Of a DNA stretch of 64,000 bases, positions 28,256 to 35,497 are shown piece after piece. Position numbers and translations under genes: made by a program. Under the pieces are notes generated by a model that saw only the letters and a program-made list of their open reading frames with translations, did no database searches and had not been told where the DNA came from. This stretch comes from Streptomyces roseolus (GTDB lineage Bacteria; Actinomycetota; Actinomycetes; Streptomycetales; Streptomycetaceae), in contig NZ_BMTV01000004.1 in NCBI RefSeq assembly GCF_014649855.1, positions 1 through 64,000 on the forward strand. The letters run 5' to 3'. Each line of letters opens with the position of its first letter. Within the stretch, counting starts at the first letter, position 1.

Positions 28256-29122
28256 ATGACCGTGTCCCCGACCGCGCCCGCCGCCCGGACGGCCCGCCGC
28301 AAGGAGCTGCTGCACTGGATCGCCGTGCACTCCCTCGGGATCGCCGCGGCCCTCTTCTTCGTGCTGCCGTTCGTCTTCGTCCTGCTCACCTCGCTGATGA
28401 GCGACCAGCAGGCGCTCACCCGCGACCTCACCCCGGACTCCTGGCACTTCGAGAACTACCTCAAGGTCTTCGAGACCGACGGCTTCCTCACCTGGTGGAG
28501 GAACTCCCTGCTGTACGCGGGCCTCGGCACCGTCCTCGTCGTGGTCTCGTCCGTGCCCGTGGCGTACGCGCTCGCCAAGTTCCGCTTCCGCGGCCGGCAC
28601 CTGTCGCTGCTGCTCGTGATCTCGATGATGATGCTGCCGCCGCAGGTCGTGATCATCCCCATGTACCTGTTCTGGGCCCAGCAGATGGACCTGTCGGGGA
28701 CGCTGTGGCCGCTGATCCTCCCGATGGCCTTCGGCGACGCCTTCGCGATCTTCCTGCTGCGCCAGTTCCTCCTCACCATCCCCGACGAGTACGTCGAGGC
28801 GGCCCGGATCGACGGCTGCGGCGAACTGCGCATCCTGCTGCGGGTCGTGCTGCCGATGGCGAAGCCGGCCGTCGCCGCCGTCGCCCTCTTCCAGTTCTTC
28901 TACTGCTGGAACGACTACTTCGGGCCGCAGATCTACGCCTCCGAGAACCCGGCCGCCTGGACGCTCAGTTACGGCCTGGAGTCCTTCAAGGGCGCGCACC
29001 ACACCGACTGGAACCTGACCATGGCCGCGACCGTCCTGGTCATGGCCCCCGTGATCCTCGTGTTCTTCTTCGCCCAGAAGGCGTTCGTCGAGGGAGTCAC
29101 CCTGACCGGAGTGAAGGGCTGA
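28256..29122 (+). CDS. csnG: Sugar ABC transporter permease (second subunit)
   Basis: This is a 288-residue MalG-type permease with six helices and the EAA loop YVEAARIDGCGELRILLRVVLPMAKPA. The start is ATG, 3 nt after the csnF stop, so the two are translationally coupled. It forms the membrane channel with CsnF for glucosamine oligosaccharides delivered by CsnE. The assignment is by family and operon position. Confidence 0.9.
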   Translation: MTVSPTAPAARTARRKELLHWIAVHSLGIAAALFFVLPFVFVLLTSLMSDQQALTRDLTPDSWHFENYLKVFETDGFLTWWRNSLLYAGLGTVLVVVSSVPVAYALAKFRFRGRHLSLLLVISMMMLPPQVVIIPMYLFWAQQMDLSGTLWPLILPMAFGDAFAIFLLRQFLLTIPDEYVEAARIDGCGELRILLRVVLPMAKPAVAAVALFQFFYCWNDYFGPQIYASENPAAWTLSYGLESFKGAHHTDWNLTMAATVLVMAPVILVFFFAQKAFVEGVTLTGVKG

Positions 29123-29129
29123 TACCGGA

Positions 29130-30395
29130 ATGAAGCTCGCTGTCGTGGGGGGCGGGTCCACCTACACCCCCGAACTGATCGACGGATTCGCGCGGTTGCG
29201 CGACACCCTGCCCCTCACCGAACTCGTCCTCGTCGACCCGGCCGCCGACCGGCTCGACCTCGTCGGCGGGCTCGCCCGCCGGATCTTCGCCAAGCAGGCC
29301 CACGAGGGCAGGATCACCACCACGACCGACCTCGACGCCGCCGTCGAGGGCGCCGACGCCGTCCTCCTCCAGCTCCGCGTCGGCGGCCAGGCCGCCAGGA
29401 ACCAGGACGAGACCTGGCCCCTGGAGTGCGGCTGCGTCGGCCAGGAGACCACCGGCGCCGGCGGCCTCGCCAAGGCGCTGCGCACCGTGCCCGTCGTCCT
29501 CGACATCGCGGAGCGGGTCCGGCGCGCCAACCCGGACGCCTGGATCATCGACTTCACCAACCCCGTCGGGATCGTCACCCGCGCCCTGCTGAAGGCCGGG
29601 CACAAGGCCGTCGGCCTGTGCAACGTGGCCATCGGCTTCCAGCGGAAGTTCGCGGGGCTCCTCGGCGTGGCCCCGTCCGAGGTCCACCTCGACCACGTGG
29701 GCCTCAACCACCTCACCTGGGAGACCGGCGTCCGGCTCGGCGGCCCCGAGGGCGAGGACGTGCTGCCGCGGCTGCTCGCCGAGCACGGCGACGCCCTCGC
29801 CGCCGACCTGCACCTGCCGCGCCCCGTCGTGGACCGGCTCGGCGTCGTCCCCTCGTACTACCTGCGCTACTACTACGCGCACGACGAGGTCGTCGAGGAG
29901 CTGCGCACCAGGCCCTCGCGGGCCGCCGAGGTCGCCGCGATGGAGAAGGAACTCCTGGAGATGTACGGCGACCCGGCGCTCGACGAGAAGCCGGCGCTGC
30001 TCGGCAAGCGCGGCGGCGCCTTCTACTCGGAGGCGGCCGTGGACCTGGCGGCCTCGCTGCTCGGGGGCGCGGGCTCGCCGTACCAGGTGGTGAACACCCT
30101 CAACGCCGGCACGCTGCCGTTCCTGCCGGACGACGCCGTCATCGAGACGCAGGCGGCGGTCGGCACGGGCGGGGCGGTGCCGCTGCCGGTCGCGCCGGTG
30201 GACCCGCTGTACGCCGGGCTGATCGCGAACGTGTCGGCCTACGAGGACCTGGCGCTCGACGCGGCCCTGCGCGGCGGCCGGGAGCGGGTCTTCAAGGCGC
30301 TGCTCGCGCACCCGCTGGTCGGGCAGTACGCGTACGCCGAGCAGCTCACCGACCGGCTGATCGCGCACAACCGGGAGCACCTGGCGTGGGTGTGA
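29130..30395 (+). CDS. csnH: GH4-family NAD-dependent glycosidase
   Basis: The protein has 421 residues. GH4 enzymes hydrolyse glycosides, often 6-phosphorylated, by an oxidation-elimination route needing NAD and a divalent metal. The N-terminal Rossmann motif is KLAVVGGGSTYTPEL. The Mn-binding Cys/His region appears as GLCNVAIGFQRK and HVGLNHLTWE. In this operon it would cut imported glucosamine oligosaccharides to monomers. Whether they are phosphorylated first is unresolved: the kinase gene follows, overlapping by four bases (GTGA). Confidence 0.9.
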   Translation: MKLAVVGGGSTYTPELIDGFARLRDTLPLTELVLVDPAADRLDLVGGLARRIFAKQAHEGRITTTTDLDAAVEGADAVLLQLRVGGQAARNQDETWPLECGCVGQETTGAGGLAKALRTVPVVLDIAERVRRANPDAWIIDFTNPVGIVTRALLKAGHKAVGLCNVAIGFQRKFAGLLGVAPSEVHLDHVGLNHLTWETGVRLGGPEGEDVLPRLLAEHGDALAADLHLPRPVVDRLGVVPSYYLRYYYAHDEVVEELRTRPSRAAEVAAMEKELLEMYGDPALDEKPALLGKRGGAFYSEAAVDLAASLLGGAGSPYQVVNTLNAGTLPFLPDDAVIETQAAVGTGGAVPLPVAPVDPLYAGLIANVSAYEDLALDAALRGGRERVFKALLAHPLVGQYAYAEQLTDRLIAHNREHLAWV

Positions 30396-31363
30396 ACGGG
30401 ACGCTGCTCGCGGTCGACGCGGGCAACAGCAAGACCGACGCGGCGGTGCTCGCGCCGGACGGCACGGTCCTCGGCTCGGCGCGCGGCGGGGGGTTCCAGC
30501 CGCCGGTGGTGGGGGTGGCGGCGGCGGTCGACGGGCTCGCGGAGATCGTGGGCCGGGCGGCGGCCGACGCCGGCGTGCCGCTGTCCTTCGCGCACGTCAC
30601 CGCCTGCCTCGCCAACGCGGACCTGCCGGTCGAGGAGGCCGCCCTGGAGCGGGAGCTGCTGGGGCGGGGGTGGAGCGCTTCGGTGCGGGTCCACAACGAC
30701 ACCTTCGCGATCCTGCGGGCGGGGCTCGACGAGCCGCGCGGCGTGGCCGTGGTCTGCGGCGCGGGCGTCAACTGCGTGGGGATGACCCCGGACGGGCGGA
30801 CCGCCCGCTTCCCGGCGATCGGGAAGATCTCCGGCGACTGGGGCGGGGGCGGCGGGCTCTCCGAGGAGGCCCTGTGGTTCGCGGCCCGCGCCGAGGACGG
30901 CCGGGGCGAGCCGACCGAGCTGGCGCGGGCGCTGCCCGCGCACTTCGGCCTGGAGTCGATGTACGCGCTGATCGAGGCGCTGCACCTGGACCGGATCCCG
31001 CACGGGCGGCGGCACGAGCTGGCGCCGGTGCTGTTCCGGGTGGCGGCGGAGGGCGACCCGGTGGCGCTCGGCCTGGTGCACCGGATGGCCGAGGAGGTCG
31101 TCGCCCTGTCGGCGGTGGCGCTGCGGCGGCTCGGACTCCTCGGCGAGGAGGCGCCGGTGGTCCTCGGCGGCAGCGTGCTCGCCGCCCGGCACCCGCAGTT
31201 GGAGGAGCGGATCCGCGAACTCCTCGCGGTGCGGGCCCCGAAGGCCGTGGTGCGGTTCGTGACCGCGCCGCCGGTGCTCGGCGCGGGGCTCCTCGCGCTG
31301 GACGAGTGGGGTGGTGCGGAGCCGGGGGCGGCGGAGCGGCTGCGGGAGCAGTACCCCGGCTGA
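30392..31363 (+). CDS. csnK: BadF/BadG-type ATPase, predicted glucosamine kinase
   Basis: This 323-residue protein of the BadF/BadG/BcrA/BcrD fold groups with N-acetylglucosamine kinase-like proteins. The phosphate-1 motif is LLAVDAGNSKTDAAV, the central Asp/Thr region is VHNDTFAILRAG and the adenosine region is VVLGGSVLAAR. Gly-rich KISGDWGGGGGLSEEAL matches family members. GTG at 30392 overlaps the csnH stop. It would feed GlcN-6-P into metabolism. A perfect 12-bp hairpin with a T run ends the operon. Confidence 0.85.
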   Translation: MNGTLLAVDAGNSKTDAAVLAPDGTVLGSARGGGFQPPVVGVAAAVDGLAEIVGRAAADAGVPLSFAHVTACLANADLPVEEAALERELLGRGWSASVRVHNDTFAILRAGLDEPRGVAVVCGAGVNCVGMTPDGRTARFPAIGKISGDWGGGGGLSEEALWFAARAEDGRGEPTELARALPAHFGLESMYALIEALHLDRIPHGRRHELAPVLFRVAAEGDPVALGLVHRMAEEVVALSAVALRRLGLLGEEAPVVLGGSVLAARHPQLEERIRELLAVRAPKAVVRFVTAPPVLGAGLLALDEWGGAEPGAAERLREQYPG

Positions 31364-31389
31364 CCCCGCACCACGTTCACCTGTTCGAG

Positions 31390-31422
31390 CGATCCCCCGG
31401 GCGGAACCGACCCGGGGGATCG
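31390..31422 (+). terminator. Terminator of the csn operon
   Basis: A perfect 12-bp stem (31390-31401 with 31411-31422) and a 9-nt loop are followed closely by GGCGTTTT. Confidence 0.9.
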
Positions 31423-31675
31423 GGCGTTTTCGGAGTGGAGGGTGTTCGCGTCGGACGCGCGTCCGGTTCGAGCCGGGTGCGAGAGGACGTCGAGGGGAGT
31501 TCGAAGGGGGGGCACGGGGCTCCGGGGCGGCGGCGAGGGGGGCTCGACCGCCGAAGTCCCCCGCGCGTGGGGCACGATAGGCACAAGATCGTGTCATTCC
31601 CGGTGTGCGGCCGGGCCGCCTGCGGCCATACTGCTCGCCGGGGTCGATCGACGTCGAGACCGAGGGGGAGGTCAC
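31423..31675 (+). promoter_or_regulatory. Leader/promoter region of the GlnX-PknG operon
   Basis: Between the csn terminator and the next start, the inverted repeat CACGAT-N9-ATCGTG lies at 31573-31593, about 80 nt before the GTG start. It is followed by a possible -10 (CATACT, about 31626). No further gene is visible here. This is the presumed promoter of the seven-gene signalling operon. Confidence 0.4.
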
Positions 31676-33124
31676 GTGACACAGCCACCGAGCGCGCCCG
31701 CCGCGGCGCCGCACGGGCCGGCGGCCGCGCCCGCGCGGCCGGTCGTGCCGGGGCAGGTCTCGCGCGCCGCCGCCGTCGGGGCCGCGCCGCCGCCGCCCGC
31801 GCGGGGCGCGTGGGCGACCGGGCGCGAGGTGCTGCGCGAGGCCGCGACGACCGAACCGGGACGGCTGCGGATCCTCGGGGCCGTCCTGGCGCTGCTCGTC
31901 CTCGCCCTCGGCACCGTCGCCGGACTGGAGGCGGCCGACCGGGCCGGCTCCGCCGAGGCCGTCGTCGGCAGCAGCCAGCCGCTGAGCGCCGACGCCGCCG
32001 CGATCTACCGCTCGCTGGCCGACGCCGACTCGACCGCCGCGGCCGGCTTCCTCGCCGGCACCCTCGAACCGGCCGAGTCCCGCGCCCGCTACGACCGCGA
32101 CCTCGCCACCGCCTCCCGGCTCCTGGTGAAGGCCGCCGCGAACACCGACGGCTCCGACGAGTCGGCCCGCGAGATCACCGCGCTGGGCGAACTGCTGCCG
32201 CGCTACGCCGGGCTGATGGAGCGGGCCCGGGCCGCCAACCGTCAGGGCCTCCCCCTGGGCGGCGCCTACCTGCGGTACGCCAACCAGGAGATGACCACCC
32301 GGCTGCTGCCCGCCGCAGAACGGCTCTACGCGGCGGAGACCGCCCGGCTGCACCGGGACGACGACGACGCCCGCACCTGGCCCCACCTGGCGCTCGGCGT
32401 CGGAGTGCTCGCCCTCGGCGTCCTGGTGTGGGCGCAGCGGCGCGAGTACCGCCGGACCCACCGCGTGTTCAGCCGGGGACTGCTCGCCGCCACCGCCGCC
32501 ACCGTGGTGGTGCTGCTCTGGCTCGCCGGGGCGCACGCCGTGGCCCGGGCCGCCCTGGGCTCGGCGCAGACCGAGGGCCAGCAGTCGCTCCAGCTGCTCA
32601 ACGAGGCGCGGATCAGCTCCCTCAAGGCCCGCGCCAACGAGAACCTGACGCAGGTCGCGCGGGGTGCGGTCCTCACCGAGGACGGCAAGGACGACAAGTA
32701 CGAGGCGGAGTACGCGAAGGGCATGGCGGCGCTCACCGACGCGCTGGCCCGCGCGACGCGGCTCGCCGAGGACGAGGCCGGCCGGACGCCGCTGACCGAG
32801 GCCACGGCCCGGGCCGGCGAGTGGCGCGAGCGGCACGCCGCCGCGCGGAAGCTCGGCGAGGCGGGCGACTACCAGGCAGCCCTGGACCGGATCATCGGCC
32901 CGAAGGGGACGGACGGGGCGAAGGAGTCGGCCGGCTGGTCCTTCGACCAGGTCGACGCGGCCCTGGAGCGGGCCCTCGCCCACGAGCAGGAGCAGTTCAC
33001 CCGCTCCGCGCGCGGCGCGGTGGACGCGCTGACCGGGCTGCCGCTCGGCGCGGCCGCGCTCGGCGCCCTCGGCGCCCTCGGCGCGGTGCTCGGCATCAAC
33101 CGAAGACTGTCGGAGTACCGGTGA
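31676..33124 (+). CDS. glnX: GlnX-like membrane sensor protein
   Basis: This 482-residue membrane protein starts with a Pro/Ala-rich cytoplasmic segment of about 60 residues. Helix one is LRILGAVLALLVLALGTVAGL. A mainly helical external domain follows (ADAAAIYRSLADADSTAAAGFLAGTLEPAESRARYDRDL, recalling nitrate-sensor-like four-helix bundles). Two helices come near 242-290, then a second helical region, and a last helix before the C-terminus. It precedes genes for an amino-acid-binding protein and PknG, the arrangement of mycobacterial glnX-glnH-pknG, where GlnX relays extracellular Asp/Glu availability to PknG. Sequence similarity to GlnX was not tested; the name rests on topology and synteny. 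GTG at 31676 follows GAGGGGGAGG. Confidence 0.7.
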   Translation: MTQPPSAPAAAPHGPAAAPARPVVPGQVSRAAAVGAAPPPPARGAWATGREVLREAATTEPGRLRILGAVLALLVLALGTVAGLEAADRAGSAEAVVGSSQPLSADAAAIYRSLADADSTAAAGFLAGTLEPAESRARYDRDLATASRLLVKAAANTDGSDESAREITALGELLPRYAGLMERARAANRQGLPLGGAYLRYANQEMTTRLLPAAERLYAAETARLHRDDDDARTWPHLALGVGVLALGVLVWAQRREYRRTHRVFSRGLLAATAATVVVLLWLAGAHAVARAALGSAQTEGQQSLQLLNEARISSLKARANENLTQVARGAVLTEDGKDDKYEAEYAKGMAALTDALARATRLAEDEAGRTPLTEATARAGEWRERHAAARKLGEAGDYQAALDRIIGPKGTDGAKESAGWSFDQVDAALERALAHEQEQFTRSARGAVDALTGLPLGAAALGALGALGAVLGINRRLSEYR

Positions 33125-33135
33125 GAGGAGGCGGA

Positions 33136-34164
33136 ATGACACCCGACGACGAGCCGGTGGCGCGGCGGGCGGCCCGGCGGGCGCGCGGCTGGGGCGGGGT
33201 GGCGGCGATGGGCGTGGCCTGCGCGCTGACCGCCTCCCTGACCCTGCTGCCGCTGACCCGCGGCGGGGACGCCGCCGCACCCACCGGTCCCTTCGGGCCG
33301 GGCCCCGGCGCGGGCACCGCCCTCCAGGCCAAGGCCGACACCTGCGAGAACCCTGAGGCCTCGCTGCGGCCCTCGACCGAGGACGGCCCCTCGGTCACCG
33401 CGATCAAGCAGCGGGGCAAGCTGATCGTGGGCGTCGACCAGTCCAGCTACCGCTGGGGCTTCCGCGACCCGGAGACCGGCACCCTGGAGGGCTTCGACAT
33501 CGCCCTGGCCCGGGCGATAGCCAAGGACCTGCTGGGCAGCGAGGACGCGGTCGTCTTCCGCGCGGTGCCCACCAACCAGCGGATCGCCGCCCTGGACGGC
33601 GGCACCGTGGACCTGGTGGTCCGCACGATGACCATCAACTGCAAGCGGATCAAGCAGGTGGCCTTCTCCACCGCCTACTTCCGGGCCGGCCAGCAGGTCC
33701 TCGCCCCGAAGACCTCCCCGATCACCGGCCACGACGCCTCCCTGAAGGGCCGCCGGATCTGCACCGCCGAGGGCTCCACCGCCCACGAGGCGCTGGTGGA
33801 GCGGTCCTTCGGCGCGATCATCGAGGACGAGGGCGAGGGCACTCCCGCCGACCGGAACCTGCTGACCGTGCCCAACCAGCTGGACTGCCTGGCCCGGCTC
33901 CAGATGGGCGAGGTCGACGCGATCGTCACCGACAACGCCCTGGCGGCCGGACAGGCCGCGCAGGACCCGGCGGTGGAGCTGAAGGGGGAGCCGTTCACCG
34001 AGGAGTACTACGGGGTGGCGGCCAGGCTCGGCAACGACGACCTGGTGCGCCGGGTCAACAAGGTCCTGGAGGACTACCGCAAGGGCCGCTGGCAGGAGGC
34101 GTACGGGGTCTGGCTGGAGGCCGGGCTCGGGAAGGCCGAGCCGCCCGAGCCGCTGTACAAGTAG
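33136..34164 (+). CDS. glnH: GlnH-like extracellular amino-acid-binding protein
   Basis: This is a 342-residue SBP family 3 protein. A membrane anchor or signal helix is at residues 21-42. The binding domain runs from KLIVGVDQSSYRWGFRDPETGTLEGFDIALARAIAKDLLG to YYGVAARLGNDDLVRRVNKVLEDYR. A typical lipobox is not evident, unlike mycobacterial GlnH, so it may stay anchored by an uncleaved helix. No ABC permease or ATPase is adjacent, so it should act as a sensor rather than in transport, handing the ligand signal to GlnX. It lies 11 nt after glnX, with GAGGAG as SD. Confidence 0.85.
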   Translation: MTPDDEPVARRAARRARGWGGVAAMGVACALTASLTLLPLTRGGDAAAPTGPFGPGPGAGTALQAKADTCENPEASLRPSTEDGPSVTAIKQRGKLIVGVDQSSYRWGFRDPETGTLEGFDIALARAIAKDLLGSEDAVVFRAVPTNQRIAALDGGTVDLVVRTMTINCKRIKQVAFSTAYFRAGQQVLAPKTSPITGHDASLKGRRICTAEGSTAHEALVERSFGAIIEDEGEGTPADRNLLTVPNQLDCLARLQMGEVDAIVTDNALAAGQAAQDPAVELKGEPFTEEYYGVAARLGNDDLVRRVNKVLEDYRKGRWQEAYGVWLEAGLGKAEPPEPLYK

Positions 34165-34207
34165 GCCCGGCAGGGCCCCGCACGGACCGACGGAGATGAG
34201 GAGAGCG

Positions 34208-35497
34208 ATGGGCGTCACGGGACCCCCCGGGCCGGTGATGGACCGGGACGAGGTGGACCGTGCGCTGGCGCGCCTCGGCGCGGAGCACAAGGCGGTCGAG
34301 GACTCGCTCCTCGCGCTCCAGGACCACGCCGGCCGGCGGCTCCTCGAAGGCGCCGGGCTCACCGGCACCACCCGGGAGCGCTGGGCGACGACCGAGCGGA
34401 CCATCACCGTGCTCTGGAGCTGCTTCGACGCCTACACGGCGGCGCTGCGCGAGGCCCGCGAGGTCCGCTCGCGGCACAAGTGGCCGAACCGGGAGGAGCT
34501 GGCCGAGCTGACCGAGCGGCTGCGCGGCGCCTCGGTGCACGTGCCGGGCGGCGCCGGCGAAGAGGCGCTGCTCGCCGAGCGGTTCACCCTCGACGGCCTG
34601 GTGCGGCGGATGAACGAGCTGTACGCGGCCTCCCTCGACGTGGTGGTCACGGCGGACGCGGTGTGGTCGGCACTGCCCGCCCGGATAGACCTGCTCGCCG
34701 CCGAACTGGGGCGGACGCGGTCCCTCGCGCACTCGGTGGGGGTGCGGCCCGGGGAGCATCCGGCCGGGGACGAGCTGGAGTCGATCACCGCCGAGCTGAC
34801 CGAGCTGCGCTCCCTGGTGGTGACCGACCCGCTGGCGTTCTGGCGCCCGGCGGCGGGGAGTTCGGCGCCCGGCGGCGGCCGGCCCGACACCGAGCGGTAC
34901 GACCGGGCGGCGCTCGCCCTGGAGGACGTGCGCCGGGAGATCGAGGCGGTCCTCGCGGTGCGGCAGGACTCCGAGGAACGGCTGCTGCGGCTGCGGGACG
35001 TGCTGTCCCGGGCCGACCGGACGCTCGCCGAGGCGCGGGTGGCGCGCGGCGAGGTCCTCGCGAAGATCGCCGCCTCCGAGGTGCCGGCCGTGAGCGGGCC
35101 GCCGACGGCGCTCCAGGAGCGGCTCCAGGCCGCCGCCGAGCACCGCAGGCACGCCCGGTGGCACCGCCTTTCGCCCCTGCTCGACGCACTGGAGCGGGAG
35201 GCGGAGGAGGAGTTGCTGCGCGCCCGGGACCAGCTGACGGCGGTGACGGCGCCGCTCGCGGTGCGGGCGGAGCTGCGCGGCCGGCTCGACGCGTACCGGG
35301 CGAAGGCGGCCCGGCTCGGCGGGGCGGACGACCCGTTCCTGACCGAGCGGTACGACACGGCGCGTCGCATGCTGTGGAGCGCGCCCTGCGACCTGCGGGC
35401 GGCGGAGCAGGCCGTGCTGCGCTACCAGCGGGCGGTGGCGGACCTGGTGTCCGGTCCGTCGGACGGTCCGTCGGACACGGGAGGACGACAGTGGTGA
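34208..35497 (+). CDS. Coiled-coil protein of the PknG operon, unknown function
   Basis: This 429-residue soluble protein is almost entirely helical. Charged heptad-like stretches include LALEDVRREIEAVLAVRQDSEERLLRLRDVLSRADRTLAEARVARGEVL and HRLSPLLDALEREAEEELLRARDQL. No enzyme motif or membrane segment is seen. ATG at 34208 follows GAGGAG; an ATG 12 nt earlier is less favoured. Its stop overlaps the pknG start, so the two are translated together. It may be a scaffold between the membrane sensor and the kinase; this is inference from position. It could also sequester partners through its C-terminal TERYDTARRMLWSAPCDLRAAEQAV region. Confidence 0.8.
   Translation: MGVTGPPGPVMDRDEVDRALARLGAEHKAVEDSLLALQDHAGRRLLEGAGLTGTTRERWATTERTITVLWSCFDAYTAALREAREVRSRHKWPNREELAELTERLRGASVHVPGGAGEEALLAERFTLDGLVRRMNELYAASLDVVVTADAVWSALPARIDLLAAELGRTRSLAHSVGVRPGEHPAGDELESITAELTELRSLVVTDPLAFWRPAAGSSAPGGGRPDTERYDRAALALEDVRREIEAVLAVRQDSEERLLRLRDVLSRADRTLAEARVARGEVLAKIAASEVPAVSGPPTALQERLQAAAEHRRHARWHRLSPLLDALEREAEEELLRARDQLTAVTAPLAVRAELRGRLDAYRAKAARLGGADDPFLTERYDTARRMLWSAPCDLRAAEQAVLRYQRAVADLVSGPSDGPSDTGGRQW

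Noticed and set aside
33136..34164. Amino-acid ABC importer
   Set aside because: Only a binding protein is present; no permease or ATPase gene adjoins it, and the neighbours are signalling genes.
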